Source: Nonomuraea aurantiaca
Lineage (GTDB): Bacteria; Actinomycetota; Actinomycetes; Streptosporangiales; Streptosporangiaceae
NCBI RefSeq assembly: GCF_020215705.1
Contig: NZ_JAIWNB010000022.1
Span: 124,001-188,000 of the forward strand
DNA: 64,000 nucleotides
Direction: 5' to 3'
Below, one piece after another: positions 30,220-40,282 of this stretch (positions within the stretch are counted from its first letter, which is position 1; every line of letters starts with the position of its first letter). Below the pieces are notes generated by a model. The model made no database searches. It had not been told where the DNA came from and worked only from the letters and a program-made list of their open reading frames with translations. The position numbers were made by a program, and so were the translations under genes.

Positions 30220-31962
30220 GTGTCGCTGCGCATGTCGTCGTTGTTTCTTCGCACCCTGCGGGACGACCCGGCAGACGCGGAAGTGCCGAGCCACAAGCTC
30301 CTGGTCCGCGCCGGTTATGTCCGGCGGGTGGCGCCCGGCATCTACTCGTGGCTGCCCCTCGGCAAGATGGTGCTGGAAAACGTCGCCAAGGTCGTCCGCG
30401 AGGAGATGAACCGGATGGGCGGCCAGGAGGTGCTCTTCCCCGCCCTGCTGCCGCGCGAATACTACGAGGCCACCGGTCGCTGGACCGAATACGGTGACAC
30501 GCTCTTCCGGCTCAAGGACCGCAAGGGCGTCGACTACCTCCTCGGTCCCACGCACGAGGAGCTCTTCGCCGACATGGTCAAGGGCGAATACTCCTCGTAC
30601 AAGGACTATCCGGTCACGCTCTACCAGATCCAGACGAAGTATCGCGACGAGGCCAGGCCCCGCGCGGGCATCCTGCGCGGCCGCGAGTTCCTGATGAAGG
30701 ACGCCTACTCCTTCGACCTCGACGACGAAGGGCTCAAGCACTCCTACGAGCAGCACCGCGAGACCTACATCCGGACGTTCGACCGGCTCGGCATCGACTA
30801 CAAGATCGTGTTCGCCACGTCGGGCGCGATGGGCGGCTCGGCCTCCGAGGAGTTCCTGGCGCCCACGCCGACCGGCGAGGACACGTTCGTGGCCTGCCGC
30901 TCCTGCGGCTACGCGGCCAACGCCGAGGCCGTCACCACGACCGCGCCCCCGGCCCGCGCCCTCGACGGGCTGGAGCCGCAGCGCGTCCTCGACACCCCCG
31001 ACACCCCGACCATCGAGTCGCTGGTGTCCTACGTCAACGAGCACCACGGCCTGTCGATCACCGCCGCCGAGACCCTGAAGAACGTCGTCGTCAAGGTCAC
31101 CACGCCCGGCTCCGACAAGGTCGAGACGCTGATCGTCGGCGTGCCCGGCGACCGCGAGGTCGACTTCAAGCGCCTGGAGGCCGCGCTGGCCCCCGGCGAG
31201 CCCGCCATCTTCGAGGCCGAGGACTTCGCCAAGCACCCCGGCCTGATCCGCGGCTACATCGGCCCGCAGATCCTGCGCGAGCTCGGCATCCGCTACCTCG
31301 TCGACCCCCGCGTGGTCACCGGCACCTCCTGGGTGACCGGCGCCAACGAGCGCGGCAAGCACGCCGCCCACGTGGTCGCGGGCCGTGACTTCGTCCCCGA
31401 CGGCACGATCGAGGCCGCCGAGGTGCGCGCCGGCGACCCGTGCCCCCGCTGCGGCTCGCCGCTGTCCATCGACCGCGGCATCGAGATCGGGCACATCTTC
31501 CAGCTCGGCCGCAAATACGCCGACGCGGCCGGGCTCGACGCCCTGGGCCCCGACGGCAAGCCGATCCGCATCACGATGGGCTCCTACGGCATCGGCGTCT
31601 CGCGCGCCGTGGCGGTCATCGCCGAGCAGGCCCACGACGAGCTCGGGCTGGTGTGGCCGCGCGAGATCGCGCCCGCCGACGTGCACATCGTGGGCACGGG
31701 CAAGGACAACCAGATCGAGGCGGCCCTCCAGCTGGCCGACGAGCTGGAGTCCCGCGGGTTGCGGGTGCTCGTCGACGACCGGGCCGGGGTCTCGCCCGGC
31801 GTCAAGTTCAAGGACGCCGAGCTGCTCGGCCTGCCCACGATCGTGGTCGTGGGCCGCGGGCTGGCCCAGGGCGTGGTCGAGCTCCGCGACCGGGCCACGG
31901 GCGTCAAGGAGGAGATCCCGCTCGACACGGCCGCCGACCGCGTGCTGGCCGCCTGCGCATAA
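30220..31962 (+). CDS. proS: Prolyl-tRNA synthetase, bacterial type with editing domain
   Basis: A 580-residue class II aminoacyl-tRNA synthetase. Motif 1 lies around residues 40-80 ([17 protein letters not shown]), motif 2 near 137-155 ([20 protein letters not shown]) and motif 3 near 450 ([10 protein letters not shown]). Between motifs 2 and 3 is the YbaK-like editing insertion (about residues 240-390) that hydrolyses mischarged Ala-tRNA. The C-terminal anticodon-binding domain begins near 490 (ADVHIVGTG). GTG start with AAGGAG upstream. It is monocistronic and is followed by a strong hairpin. Confidence 0.97.
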   Translation: MSLRMSSLFLRTLRDDPADAEVPSHKLLVRAGYVRRVAPGIYSWLPLGKMVLENVAKVVREEMNRMGGQEVLFPALLPREYYEATGRWTEYGDTLFRLKDRKGVDYLLGPTHEELFADMVKGEYSSYKDYPVTLYQIQTKYRDEARPRAGILRGREFLMKDAYSFDLDDEGLKHSYEQHRETYIRTFDRLGIDYKIVFATSGAMGGSASEEFLAPTPTGEDTFVACRSCGYAANAEAVTTTAPPARALDGLEPQRVLDTPDTPTIESLVSYVNEHHGLSITAAETLKNVVVKVTTPGSDKVETLIVGVPGDREVDFKRLEAALAPGEPAIFEAEDFAKHPGLIRGYIGPQILRELGIRYLVDPRVVTGTSWVTGANERGKHAAHVVAGRDFVPDGTIEAAEVRAGDPCPRCGSPLSIDRGIEIGHIFQLGRKYADAAGLDALGPDGKPIRITMGSYGIGVSRAVAVIAEQAHDELGLVWPREIAPADVHIVGTGKDNQIEAALQLADELESRGLRVLVDDRAGVSPGVKFKDAELLGLPTIVVVGRGLAQGVVELRDRATGVKEEIPLDTAADRVLAACA

Positions 31963-31967
31963 CGCGA

Positions 31968-32004
31968 AGCACGGCTCCTCCTTCGTCCAAGGGGGAGCCG
32001 TGCT
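31968..32004. terminator. Bidirectional terminator between proS and tctA
   Basis: AGCACGGCTCC (31968-31978) pairs perfectly with GGAGCCGTGCT (31994-32004). It starts six bases after the proS stop and ends 17 bases before the tctA stop on the other strand, so it can serve both convergent genes. Confidence 0.8.
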
Positions 32005-32020
32005 GCTCTGCCAGGGGTTG

Positions 32021-33526
32021 TCAGTCCATGGCGGCGGGCATGGAGATCTTGCCGCGGCGCCGGAGCACCACTGGCCCGATCAGGCAGGCGGCGGCGATCA
32101 CCAGGATGGCCAGCGACACGGGCCGGGTGAAGAACACCGCCGGATCCCCCTCACTGAACGCCAGGGCCCGCCTGAACTGCACCTCCATCAACGGCCCGAG
32201 CACCGCCCCGAGGATCAGCGGCGCCACCGGATAACCGGCCCGCCGCAGGACGAACCCCACCAGCCCGAATCCGTACGCCACCAGGATCTCGAACACGCTC
32301 TGCGAGGTGGCGTAGACACCCAGCGTCGCGAACGTCAGGATCGCCGCCGTCAGCAGCGCGGCCGGCACGCTCAGCAGCTTCACCCACAGCCGGATCAGCG
32401 GCAGGTTCAGCACCAGCAGCATCACGTTGCCGATGTAGAGGCTGGCGATCAGCGTCCACACGAGCACCGGCTGCTGGTCGAAGAGCTGCGGTCCCGGCTG
32501 CACGTTGTAGATCTGGAAGGCGATCAGCAGCATGCTGGCCGTGGCCGAGGTGGGGATGCCGAGCGTGAGCAGCGGCACCAGCACGCCGGAGAACGCCGCG
32601 TTGTTGGCCGCCTCGGGCCCCGCCACGCCCTCGATGGCGCCGTGGCCGAACTCCTCGGGATCCTTGGCCAGCCGCTTCTCGACGTTGTAGCTGAGGAAGG
32701 TGGGCAGCTCGGCGCCGCCCGCGGGCAGCGAGCCGATCGGCAGGCCGAACGCGGTGCCCCGCAGCCACGGCCGCCAGGAGCGGCGCCAGTCGTCGCGGGT
32801 CATGCCGATGCGACCGGTCACCTTCACCGGCGGCTGCTCCTGCAGGTTGCGCCGGGCCGCGGTGGCGACCGCCTCGGCCACGGCGAACAGGCCCACGGCC
32901 AGCGCCACGACCGGCAGTCCCTCGTACAGGTCGGGCACGCCGAAGGCCAGGCGCGGCTGGCCGGTCATCTGGTCGATGCCCACCATGCCGATCGCCAGTC
33001 CGAGGAAGAGGCTGGACAGGCCGCGCACGATGGAGTCGCCCATGAGCGAGGTGACGGTGACGAAGGCGAGCACCATGATCGAGAAGTACTCGGCGGGCTG
33101 GATCGACTTGGCGATGGCCGACATCCCGGGCGCCAGGAACGTGATCACGACGGTGGAGATCGTGCCCGCCACGAACGAGCCGATGGCCGCCGTGGCCAGT
33201 GCGGCCCCGGCCCGGCCCTTGCGCGCCATCGGGTAGCCCTCGAGTGTGGTGGGGATCGACGCCGTCTCGCCGGGGATGTTGAGCAGGATCGCGGTGGTGC
33301 TGCCGCCGTACATGCCGCCGTAGTAGATCCCGGCGAACATCACGAACGCGCCCACCGGGTCGAACACCATCGTCAGCGGCAGCAGCAGCGCGATCGTCGT
33401 GGCCGGGCCGAGGCCCGGCAGCACGCCCACGAGCGTGCCGACGGTGACGCCGAGCAGGCCGAGCAGCAGGTTCTGCAGGGTGAGCGCGTGCGCGAAGCCG
33501 TCGAGCAGGTGGCCCAGTACGCTCAT
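32021..33526 (-). CDS. tctA: Tripartite tricarboxylate transporter, large permease TctA
   Basis: A 501-residue membrane protein with about 11-12 helices and TctA signatures: [29 protein letters not shown] near residue 22-50, [22 protein letters not shown] near 66-87 and [20 protein letters not shown] near 257. It forms the transport channel with TctB and receives substrate from the TctC lipoprotein, driven by an ion gradient. Its ATG follows the tctB stop after one base, so translation is coupled. The usual substrates are di- or tricarboxylates; the actual one is unknown. Confidence 0.94.
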   Translation of the reverse strand: MSVLGHLLDGFAHALTLQNLLLGLLGVTVGTLVGVLPGLGPATTIALLLPLTMVFDPVGAFVMFAGIYYGGMYGGSTTAILLNIPGETASIPTTLEGYPMARKGRAGAALATAAIGSFVAGTISTVVITFLAPGMSAIAKSIQPAEYFSIMVLAFVTVTSLMGDSIVRGLSSLFLGLAIGMVGIDQMTGQPRLAFGVPDLYEGLPVVALAVGLFAVAEAVATAARRNLQEQPPVKVTGRIGMTRDDWRRSWRPWLRGTAFGLPIGSLPAGGAELPTFLSYNVEKRLAKDPEEFGHGAIEGVAGPEAANNAAFSGVLVPLLTLGIPTSATASMLLIAFQIYNVQPGPQLFDQQPVLVWTLIASLYIGNVMLLVLNLPLIRLWVKLLSVPAALLTAAILTFATLGVYATSQSVFEILVAYGFGLVGFVLRRAGYPVAPLILGAVLGPLMEVQFRRALAFSEGDPAVFFTRPVSLAILVIAAACLIGPVVLRRRGKISMPAAMD

Positions 33527-33527
33527 C

Positions 33528-33980
33528 TCAGATCGCCAATCTGATCAGGCCCGGAGGCAGCGTGATGCCCAGCACCCGGTCGAACAGCAAATACGTGGCC
33601 AGTGCCAGCAGCAGGCCCACGACCAGGTCGCGCACCGGCTTGCGGCTGCCGAGCACGCGGGCGACCGCGACGAAGAACAGCGTGGTGGCCTGCCAGTAGC
33701 CCACGGGCGCGAGCAGGACCGCGTACAGGGCGAGCGCGCCGATGAGCAGCAGCACGGGACGCCAGTGCACGCCCTCGTCCTCGCCCTCGCGGGTCGCCGG
33801 CTCGCGGAAGGCCTGCACCACCCCGATCACGGCCACCACCCCCATGCCGATGCCGACCAGGAGCGGGAAGGCGCGGGGCCCGACCGCCTGGTAACCGCCG
33901 CCGTCGGGGATCATGAACGCCTGCGCCAGCACGACCAGCGCGACCGCCAGGAACCCCGCGGAGACGAGCCGGGTGCTCAC
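33528..33980 (-). CDS. tctB: Tripartite tricarboxylate transporter, small permease TctB
   Basis: A 150-residue protein with four hydrophobic segments. The N-terminus, STRLVSAGFLAVALVVLAQAF, is the first helix. The middle has a charged loop (PATREGEDEGVH) and the C-terminus ends LFDRVLGITLPPGLI, the TctB tail. GTG at 33980 overlaps the tctC stop by 4 bp. Longer frames opening at 34784 are out-of-frame readings of tctC. Confidence 0.88.
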   Translation of the reverse strand: MSTRLVSAGFLAVALVVLAQAFMIPDGGGYQAVGPRAFPLLVGIGMGVVAVIGVVQAFREPATREGEDEGVHWRPVLLLIGALALYAVLLAPVGYWQATTLFFVAVARVLGSRKPVRDLVVGLLLALATYLLFDRVLGITLPPGLIRLAI

Positions 33981-34960
33981 TTGCCGAGTCCCAGCTCGCC
34001 CAGGATCGTGGTGATCTGGCCGCGCTGCTCGGTGAGCACCTGCTTGAACGAGTCGCCCGGGGTCCAGGCATCGACCCAGTTGTTCTGCTTGAGCACCTGC
34101 TGCCAGCACGACGTCTGCCGCATCTTGTCGATCATCTTGACGACGTCCTGCTGCTGCTCGGCCGACAGCCCCGCCGGGGCGAGCACGCCGGCCATCGTGG
34201 AGATGGCCTGATCCGACAGCCCCAGCTCCTTCAGCGTCGGCGCGTCGATGCCCTCGATCCTCTTGTCGCCGTCCACCGCGAGCGCCTTGAGCTCTCCGGC
34301 CTGGAGCTGTGCGCGAAGCTCGGCGACGGTGTCGATGCCCGCGGTGGCGGCGCCGCTGAGCAGCAGGTTCATCGACTCGCCGCCGCCCGCCGTGGGCACG
34401 TAGTTGACCTGCTTGGCGTCGATGCCCTGGCCCTTGGCCAGCCCCGCCACCGTCATCTGCCCGGGGCCGCCGAGCGAGCCGCCGGTCCACTTGACGCCGT
34501 GCGGGTCCTTCTTCATCGCGGCCAGCAGGGACTTCAGGTCCGCGTACGGGGCGGACTTCGGCACCACGATCGCGCTCGGCCCCCTGCTCAGCCCGGCGAT
34601 CGGGGTGAGCGTGGTCAGGTCGACGGGCGAGTGGTTGTTGACGATGCCGCCGAGCATGGTCGCGCTGTCCATGACCATGAGCTGGTAGGGGTCGCCCTTG
34701 CTCTTGGCGAACTGGGCCAGCCCGATCGTGCCGCCCGCGCCGGGGACGTTGACGACCGTGGCCTTCGCGGTGGTGATCTTGCACTGGCTGAGCGCGCCGG
34801 CGATGCCGCGGGCGCGGGTGTCCCAGCCGCCGCCGGGACTGCCCGGCGCCATGATCGTCAGAGGCTTGCTCGGGTATTCGGCGCCCGCCTCGGCGCTCTC
34901 GCCGACCGCGCAGCCGGTGGCCAGGACCGTCAGGGCGGCCGCGGCAACGATGATCTTCAT
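33977..34960 (-). CDS. tctC: Tricarboxylate-binding lipoprotein TctC (Bug family)
   Basis: A 327-residue extracytoplasmic solute-binding protein. It has a lipoprotein signal peptide with lipobox LATGC (Cys at residue 17), then YPSKPLTIMAPGSPGGGWDTRAR, the Bug-family strand and phosphate-like loop that grips a carboxylate, and NVPGAGGTIGLAQFAKSKGDPYQLMVMD near residue 68. It would be anchored on the outer face of the membrane and deliver substrate to TctAB. Its start overlaps the upstream hydrolase stop by 4 bp. Confidence 0.92.
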   Translation of the reverse strand: MKIIVAAAALTVLATGCAVGESAEAGAEYPSKPLTIMAPGSPGGGWDTRARGIAGALSQCKITTAKATVVNVPGAGGTIGLAQFAKSKGDPYQLMVMDSATMLGGIVNNHSPVDLTTLTPIAGLSRGPSAIVVPKSAPYADLKSLLAAMKKDPHGVKWTGGSLGGPGQMTVAGLAKGQGIDAKQVNYVPTAGGGESMNLLLSGAATAGIDTVAELRAQLQAGELKALAVDGDKRIEGIDAPTLKELGLSDQAISTMAGVLAPAGLSAEQQQDVVKMIDKMRQTSCWQQVLKQNNWVDAWTPGDSFKQVLTEQRGQITTILGELGLGK

Positions 34961-35814
34961 GAGGTCTCCCGGGGGGTGAGAATCGAGGTGAAGAAGTCCT
35001 TGACCGGCTCCAGCACGCTCATCGGCTGGTGCGCCACGCCGGGCACGACGTCGAACCTGACGTTGATGCCGTGCGCGGCGAAGTTGTCACGCAGCGCCGC
35101 CAGCCGCTCGACACGGGTGGTTCCGTAGGCGTCGGCGCCGTCCATCCAGTTGGCATCGCCCTGGTTGTTGATCTCCCAGGTCTCGACGTCCTCGGCACCC
35201 ACGACCATCTGTACCGGCACCGCCCCAAGCTCCTCGATCCTGGGCGGCTGGCCGAACTCCTCCTCGAACCCCTTGAGCCCGATCCACCACGGGCTCTCCC
35301 AGTCGATGTACGATATCCGCCCTGGTGCCCCAATTGACACTCCGGCCAGCCGGTCCGGATGCAGGTAGGCGAACCGATGGGCGAACTGGCCGCCGCCGGA
35401 GAAGCCGTGCAGGAGGAACCGCTCGGTGTCGACGTTGAAGCGCTCGCCGACCTCCTCGACCATCGCCAGCAGCACGTGGTCGAAGCGGATGCCGCGGTAG
35501 TTGATGAACTTGAAGCCGTGCAGGTCGTCCGCGTCCTCGATGCCCGCGGGGAACAGCGGCGCCAGGACCAGGCAGCCCTGCCGCTCACCCCACTCGGCGA
35601 GGTTGTCGCGGTACTGCGGCCCGCGCCGTCCCGTCCCGTGCTGCAGGACGGCGATCGGCACCGGCGGGCCGTCGGGCGTATGGGCCGTCGGCACGTAGAG
35701 GCAGTAGGAGAAGCGCTGGTCGTATCGGGAGGCGAAGATGGTGGTGGACCCGCTGAAGTAGAACTCCCGGGGGTGCTTCACTCCGCCGTTCTCGTGTAGT
35801 GGTGCCGTGGCCAT
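34957..35814 (-). CDS. Alpha/beta hydrolase leading the tctCBA operon
   Basis: A 285-residue alpha/beta hydrolase of the PHB-depolymerase/esterase type: PIAVLQHGTGRRG near residue 53 (oxyanion hole), LLHGFSGGGQFAHRFAYLHP near 133 with nucleophile Ser in GFSGGG, VVGAEDVETW near 206 (acid) and GVAHQP near 264 (His). It has no signal peptide, so it is probably cytoplasmic. Its translation is coupled to tctC. It may cleave an ester or lactone of the imported carboxylate; this is inference from the operon only. Confidence 0.8.
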   Translation of the reverse strand: MATAPLHENGGVKHPREFYFSGSTTIFASRYDQRFSYCLYVPTAHTPDGPPVPIAVLQHGTGRRGPQYRDNLAEWGERQGCLVLAPLFPAGIEDADDLHGFKFINYRGIRFDHVLLAMVEEVGERFNVDTERFLLHGFSGGGQFAHRFAYLHPDRLAGVSIGAPGRISYIDWESPWWIGLKGFEEEFGQPPRIEELGAVPVQMVVGAEDVETWEINNQGDANWMDGADAYGTTRVERLAALRDNFAAHGINVRFDVVPGVAHQPMSVLEPVKDFFTSILTPRETS

Positions 35815-35873
35815 GGCGCCACAGCCTGGACATATATCCAGTTCCGGACAAGGAGATTGCCGCCAACGCGGTA

Positions 35874-36929
35874 ATGTGCAACGTGCCCGTCACGCTCCTC
35901 CTGTCCTCCACCGACCCGGCCTCGATCACCGTGGGCGTCTCCCCGCTGGCCGAGCTCTGCGCCTGCCTGCACGCGCTCGACGAGCCGGGGCACCACCCCG
36001 CGGCGGCCCGCTGGGTGGCCAGGGTCCACACGGAGACCGACGAGGACCTGCTGGCCAGGGCGACGGCGTGGGCGCCCCTGTGGAGCGCCTTCCGGGCCCG
36101 CTACCTGCTGCCGCTGTCCGCCGGCCGGTCCAGGACGCTCGAGGACGAGCTGGCCGCGATCGAGGCGCTGCCGATCGGCGACTTCACCGCCATGACCCTC
36201 CAGGCGCTCATCGGCAAGAACAGCGCCGGCGTCGGCGGCGACGTGCTCCAGCGCCTCAGGCTGATCTCCTCCAGCCGGGTGGAGCTCGGCACCCGCGTAC
36301 ACGATGACCCGTGGGCCTTCCGGCGCGAGCTGACCGGCTTCCTGGCGGACTTCGCCGCCGCGGCCTTCGAGGCGGACTGGCCGGGCCTGCGGACGGCGCT
36401 GGCCGCCGAGGCCGCGGTGCGCGAGCGGGCGATCGCGGTGCACGGCCCCATGGCGCTGGCCGACTTCCCCACCGCCACGGCCGTCGAGGGCGGCCGCAGG
36501 ATCGTCCTTGACAAGCTCTACAACGCCACGGCCCGCATCGGCGCCGACCGCCCCTGCCTGCTCGTCCCCAGCCTGTACGGCCGCCCGCACTTCGTGGTCA
36601 AGCACTACCCGGGCCATCCGGTGGTCATCCAGTACGGCGTGGGCACCTCGGCCGGGGTGTCACTGGAGACCGCCCGGCAGCGGCTGGCCGTCCTCCAGCA
36701 CCCGACCCGTCTCAAGCTCTGCTACGCCATCCTGCGCAACCCGGTGGCCACCTCGGAACTCGCCAACCAGCTGGGCATGACCGCCCCCCAGGTCTCAAGA
36801 CACCTACGCCACCTGAGGGAGGCGGCCCTGGTGCACGTGCACCGGCGCGGCTCGGTGGTCTACTACCAACTCGACGCCGAGGCGATCGAACGCCTGGGCA
36901 CCGACCTGCTGACGGTGCTCTACCGCTGA
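35874..36929 (+). CDS. ArsR-type winged-helix regulator with long N-terminal domain (DUF5937-like)
   Basis: A protein of about 351 residues. The last 85 residues form an ArsR/SmtB winged helix: RLAVLQHPTRLKLCYAIL, TSELANQLGMTAPQVSRHLRHLREA and VHRRGSVVYYQL. The N-terminal 260 residues are a helical domain typical of actinobacterial DUF5937-ArsR fusions, possibly a ligand sensor. No metal-binding Cys pair is visible. ATG at 35874 lacks a Shine-Dalgarno sequence. It diverges from the hydrolase-tct operon with a 59-bp gap and is the obvious candidate regulator of it. Confidence 0.8.
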   Translation: MCNVPVTLLLSSTDPASITVGVSPLAELCACLHALDEPGHHPAAARWVARVHTETDEDLLARATAWAPLWSAFRARYLLPLSAGRSRTLEDELAAIEALPIGDFTAMTLQALIGKNSAGVGGDVLQRLRLISSSRVELGTRVHDDPWAFRRELTGFLADFAAAAFEADWPGLRTALAAEAAVRERAIAVHGPMALADFPTATAVEGGRRIVLDKLYNATARIGADRPCLLVPSLYGRPHFVVKHYPGHPVVIQYGVGTSAGVSLETARQRLAVLQHPTRLKLCYAILRNPVATSELANQLGMTAPQVSRHLRHLREAALVHVHRRGSVVYYQLDAEAIERLGTDLLTVLYR

Positions 36930-36970
36930 GCCGCTCGCAGCCGATTGCTCCCGCCCCCACAGAGGGGCCA

Positions 36971-37207
36971 TCCCTCCACGGGGTCCCCGCCGTCTTCTCC
37001 CTCACTCCGTAGGGGGCATCACCCCATAGGAACCTCAGCCACAACAGACCGTCTTCACCCGCTCCCCGGAGGGGGTGTCCCTCCTGTGGGACCTCAGCCA
37101 CGACGGGCCGGCTCCCCCTCCTTGGGGACCCCTGCCACGACGGACGGTCTTCTTCCTCGCCCCCGCAGGGGTCTCCTCCCAAGGACCTCAGCCACCACGG
37201 ACCGTCA
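36971..37207. repeat. Degenerate tandem repeat of roughly 50-60-bp units between convergent genes
   Basis: Three to four diverged copies are visible, each with a core like GGACCTCAGCCACGACGG followed by a pyrimidine-rich stretch and a G-run with a facing C-run. No gene is present in the 315 bases between the ArsR-type and DUF4439 stops. The facing G/C runs could form small hairpins and act as terminators. Confidence 0.55.
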
Positions 37208-37244
37208 CAGGGATCGAGACGGTCGTGTGGACGGTGAGCCGCTC

Positions 37245-37673
37245 TCAGCCGGTCGGTCCCGACATGCCGGGGAAGGCCGTGGTGATCGCGGGACGGAAGG
37301 AGTAGGAGCGGGCCACCGACTCCTGCATGGCCAGCGCGGCGTACCGGCGCAGCGACGCGTCCTCCGAGGCCACCAGCTCCAGATAGGCGGCCGTGATCCC
37401 GCTCTCCACGTGGACCGCGAGCTGGACCGCCTGCGCCGCCGTGGACGGCACGATCGGCAGGGCGTAGCCCCCCTCGGCCTCGGACGGCGTGCCGCCCCGG
37501 GTGGTGATGGCGGTGCGCAACTGGTCGCGCCTGGCTCGATGGGCGTCGAACGCGTTCGTGACCCGCGTCCGCAGCGAGCCCGTGGTGCGCGCGCCGATCA
37601 GCCCGTACGCGAAGACGGCGGCGTGCTCGGCCGACAGCGCCTTGCGCAGCTTCTCCACATCGGCCGGCGTCAC
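37245..37673 (-). CDS. DUF4439 ferritin-like protein
   Basis: A 142-residue all-helical protein with EKLRKALSAEHAAVFAYGLIGAR at residues 7-29, RARRDQLRTAI near 46, VQLAVHVESGITAAYLELVA near 82 and ALAMQESVARSYSF near 113. These helices form a four-helix ferritin-like bundle that keeps several Glu/His but is not a proven diiron protein. In actinobacteria this gene commonly lies divergent from rimP, as here. The GTG start overlaps the upstream lipoprotein gene by 4 bp. Confidence 0.82.
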   Translation of the reverse strand: MTPADVEKLRKALSAEHAAVFAYGLIGARTTGSLRTRVTNAFDAHRARRDQLRTAITTRGGTPSEAEGGYALPIVPSTAAQAVQLAVHVESGITAAYLELVASEDASLRRYAALAMQESVARSYSFRPAITTAFPGMSGPTG

Positions 37674-38143
37674 AGCGACCTCGGCAGAGCCAGGGCGTGG
37701 GCCGCCTCGCAGGCGCCGATGGCGGCGATGAGCTGGGCCAGCGGCGGCGAGACGCCGGCGAGCTGGCGGACACGCAGCGCCGCCGACCGGCGCTCGGCCT
37801 CGCGCAGCCGCGACAGCGACGTCTTGGGGACGGGGGCGGCCGTCTTGGGCGAGGGTGCGGACGACGCGGGGCCGCCGGGCAGGCGTTTGCGCAGCTCGGT
37901 GAGGTGAGCTTGGTGGCGGTCGCGGAACGGGGTCAGCTTGGTCGCGCCGCCCGCGATCAGCGCGGAGTAGAGGGCGATCGTGTGTTCCTTGTCGGCGATC
38001 AGCTGCCGCAGCAGCGCCCGCTCAGGATCGTCCGACGGGGTGGGCGACGGCTGGGGGGTGTCGGACGCGCCGCATCCCGACAGGGCCGCGGCGGCCGCTC
38101 CGCCCGCCAGCACGGCTCGCCGTGAGAGGGAACGCGGGCGCAC
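37670..38143 (-). CDS. Lipoprotein with ferritin-like helical domain, paired with DUF4439
   Basis: A 157-residue protein with a twin-arginine-like RPRSLSRRAVLAGGAAAAALSGC signal peptide ending in a lipobox (LSGC, Cys near residue 24), then a Ser/Pro/Thr linker and helices (LLRQLIADKEHTIALYSALI, LREAERRSAALRVRQLAG) like those of its downstream partner. GTG at 38143 has AGGAGGT upstream; longer frames add an uncharged, unrelated stretch. It probably sits on the outer face of the membrane, and its function is unknown. Confidence 0.75.
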   Translation of the reverse strand: MRPRSLSRRAVLAGGAAAAALSGCGASDTPQPSPTPSDDPERALLRQLIADKEHTIALYSALIAGGATKLTPFRDRHQAHLTELRKRLPGGPASSAPSPKTAAPVPKTSLSRLREAERRSAALRVRQLAGVSPPLAQLIAAIGACEAAHALALPRSL

Positions 38144-38363
38144 GGGCAGGGACCTCCTGTAAACGGAACGCAGATAGCATCGTACGGTCTTGCGCTCGCT
38201 CCCCGTGTCAGGCGACGCTCGCCATTCGCGCGTGCCGAGTGGCGCTCTCTTCGTGCCCTCGTACAGATAGGGTGTCAACTGTCGTAGCTGGCTGAGCGGC
38301 CAGGCGACTTGAGAGCCAGAGGCGAGGTCCGCCCGGCTGAGACATGACAATAGGGAGGTCGAT

Positions 38364-38855
38364 ATGGGCAGCGCATCACCCCGCGACCACCTGATGAAGC
38401 TCCTTGAGCCCGTCGTCGGCGCGGAGGGCCTCGATCTGGAGGACGTCACGGTCACCCAGGCCGGCAAGCGCCGGCTGCTGCGTGTGATCGTCGACCGCGA
38501 CGGCGGCGTGAGCCTCGACGACGTGGCCGACGTCAGCCAGGCCGTCTCCGCGGCGCTCGACGACGCCGACGCGATGGGCCAGTCGGCCTACACGCTGGAG
38601 GTCTCCTCGCCGGGCGTCGACCGCCCGCTGACCGAGCCGCGTCACTGGCGGCGCGCGGCCAAGCGGCTGGTCAAGGCCGAGATGAGAGATGGTTCCGTGG
38701 TGGAGGGCCGCGTGCGCTCCGCCGACGAGAGCGGCGTCGAGCTCGACGTCGACGGCGCCGGACGCCGATTCGACTATCAGGACCTGGCCCGTGGACGGGT
38801 GCAGGTGGAGTTCCGCCGGTTCGACGACGAAGACGTCGACGGCGACGAAGGCTAA
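38364..38855 (+). CDS. rimP: Ribosome maturation factor RimP
   Basis: A 163-residue protein with RimP N-terminal alpha-beta domain (LLEPVVGAEGLDLEDVTV, LLRVIVDRDGGVSLDDVADVSQAVSAALDD, YTLEVSSPGVDRPLTEPRHWRRA) and a C-terminal SH3-like barrel from about residue 95. RimP is needed for 30S subunit maturation. It opens the rimP-nusA-ylxR-infB operon, with GGGAGG before the ATG, and ends with an acidic tail, usual in actinobacteria. Confidence 0.95.
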   Translation: MGSASPRDHLMKLLEPVVGAEGLDLEDVTVTQAGKRRLLRVIVDRDGGVSLDDVADVSQAVSAALDDADAMGQSAYTLEVSSPGVDRPLTEPRHWRRAAKRLVKAEMRDGSVVEGRVRSADESGVELDVDGAGRRFDYQDLARGRVQVEFRRFDDEDVDGDEG

Positions 38856-38867
38856 GGGGAAAGCCTC

Positions 38868-39872
38868 GTGGACATCGACATGAGCGTCCTGCGCAGCCTG
38901 GAGCGGGAGAAGGACATCTCCTTCGACCTGGTCGTCAAGGCGATCGAAGACGCGCTGCTGATCGCCTACTTCCGCACCGAGGGTGCCGCGCCCAAGGCGC
39001 GCGCGGAGCTCGACAGGACGAGCGGGCACGTGACCATCTTCGCCGCCGAGATCGACGACGAGGGCGAGATCGTCAGGGAGTTCGACGATACGCCGGGCAA
39101 CTTCAGCAGAATCGCGGCGACCACCGCCAAGCAGGTCATCCTGCAGCAGCTGCGCGACGCCGAAGACGAGATCAACTTCGGCGAGTTCGCCAGCCGTGAG
39201 GGCGAGCTGGTCTCCGGCGTGATCCAGCAGGGCAAGGACCCGCGCGTGGCGCTGGTCGACCTCGGCAAGATCGAGGCCGTCCTGCCGCACAACGAGCAGG
39301 TGCCCGGCGAGGACTACGTGCACGGCGAGCGCATCCGCGCCTATGTGGTGCAGGTGAAGAAGGGCCACAAGGGCCCCTCGGTCACGCTGTCGCGTACCCA
39401 TCCCGGCCTGGTCAAGAAGCTGTTCGCGCTGGAGGTGCCGGAGATCGCCGACGGCACGGTGGAGATCGCCGCCGTGGCCAGGGAGGCCGGTCACCGTACC
39501 AAGATCGCGGTCAGGTCACGCAGGCAGGGCGTCAACGCCAAGGGCGCGTGCATCGGCCCGATGGGCTCGCGCGTGCGCAGCGTGATGACCGAGCTGCACG
39601 GCGAGAAGATCGACATCATCGACTGGTCCGAGGACCCCGGCGAGTTCGTGGGGAATGCCCTGTCGCCCGCCCGCGTTTCCCACGTTGAGGTCCTCGATCT
39701 CGAAGGCCGGGTCGCGCGGGTGACCGTGCCCGACTACCAGTTGTCCCTGGCAATCGGCAAAGAGGGGCAGAACGCCCGGCTTGCCGCCAGGCTCACTGGA
39801 TGGCGGATTGACATCCGGCCTGACACCCAGGCCGAGGATGCTGCCGGTTCCGTAGATGCGTCAACACGGTAA
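38868..39872 (+). CDS. nusA: Transcription termination/antitermination factor NusA
   Basis: A 334-residue protein. The N-terminal RNA-polymerase-binding domain is residues 1-105, an S1 domain ([22 protein letters not shown]) is near 110-180, and two KH domains follow ([19 protein letters not shown] near 222; [20 protein letters not shown] near 294). It lacks the C-terminal acidic repeats of E. coli NusA, as usual for actinobacteria. It binds RNA polymerase and nascent RNA. GTG start 12 bp after rimP. Confidence 0.96.
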   Translation: MDIDMSVLRSLEREKDISFDLVVKAIEDALLIAYFRTEGAAPKARAELDRTSGHVTIFAAEIDDEGEIVREFDDTPGNFSRIAATTAKQVILQQLRDAEDEINFGEFASREGELVSGVIQQGKDPRVALVDLGKIEAVLPHNEQVPGEDYVHGERIRAYVVQVKKGHKGPSVTLSRTHPGLVKKLFALEVPEIADGTVEIAAVAREAGHRTKIAVRSRRQGVNAKGACIGPMGSRVRSVMTELHGEKIDIIDWSEDPGEFVGNALSPARVSHVEVLDLEGRVARVTVPDYQLSLAIGKEGQNARLAARLTGWRIDIRPDTQAEDAAGSVDASTR

Positions 39873-40170
39873 GCTGGAATATGGTGGCCACGCGGCTCCA
39901 CAGCGCACCTGTGTGGGCTGCAGGGTCCGTACGGCCAAGTCCGACCTGCTCCGCTTGGTGCGGGTCGAGGATCACGTGATCCCTGACCTGCGAGGACGGC
40001 TTCCTGGTCGAGGTGCGTCACTGCATCCGTCCGAGAAGTGTCTGGAGCTTGCCGAGCGTCGCCGAGCGTTTCCGCGCGCATTCCGCGTGCCGGGTCCGCT
40101 TGACGTCTCGCGCGTGCGGGTGCACCTGGAGAAGGAGAACCAAGAAATGTCATGTAGGACGCCGAGTTGA
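39856..40170 (+). CDS. ylxR: YlxR family RNA-binding protein (DUF448)
   Basis: A 104-residue protein with the YlxR signature: RTCVGCR near residue 17, [41 protein letters not shown]. The GRGA loop and Cys positions match the family, which lies between nusA and infB in most Gram-positive bacteria and acts as a nucleoid- or RNA-associated regulator. The ATG lies inside the last codons of nusA (17-bp overlap), indicating translational coupling. Confidence 0.9.
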   Translation: MRQHGKLEYGGHAAPQRTCVGCRVRTAKSDLLRLVRVEDHVIPDLRGRLPGRGASLHPSEKCLELAERRRAFPRAFRVPGPLDVSRVRVHLEKENQEMSCRTPS

Positions 40171-40282
40171 TGGGCGGAGTCAGATTGCTATGAGCGCCTG
40201 ATGAGCACGCGGCGATGAAGATGTCAAGGTAGCGACGGTCCGGACGGCACAGCCAGCCTCCCGGGCCGAGTAAGGGAGTGCA

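Noticed and set aside
29956-33544. Long antisense and out-of-frame openings over proS and tctA
   Set aside because: proS and tctA have complete motifs in the opposite or alternate frame; these openings are GC-bias artefacts.
37245-37673. Functional diiron centre in the DUF4439 protein
   Set aside because: Helices fit a ferritin-like bundle, but the expected paired ExxH motifs are not both visible.
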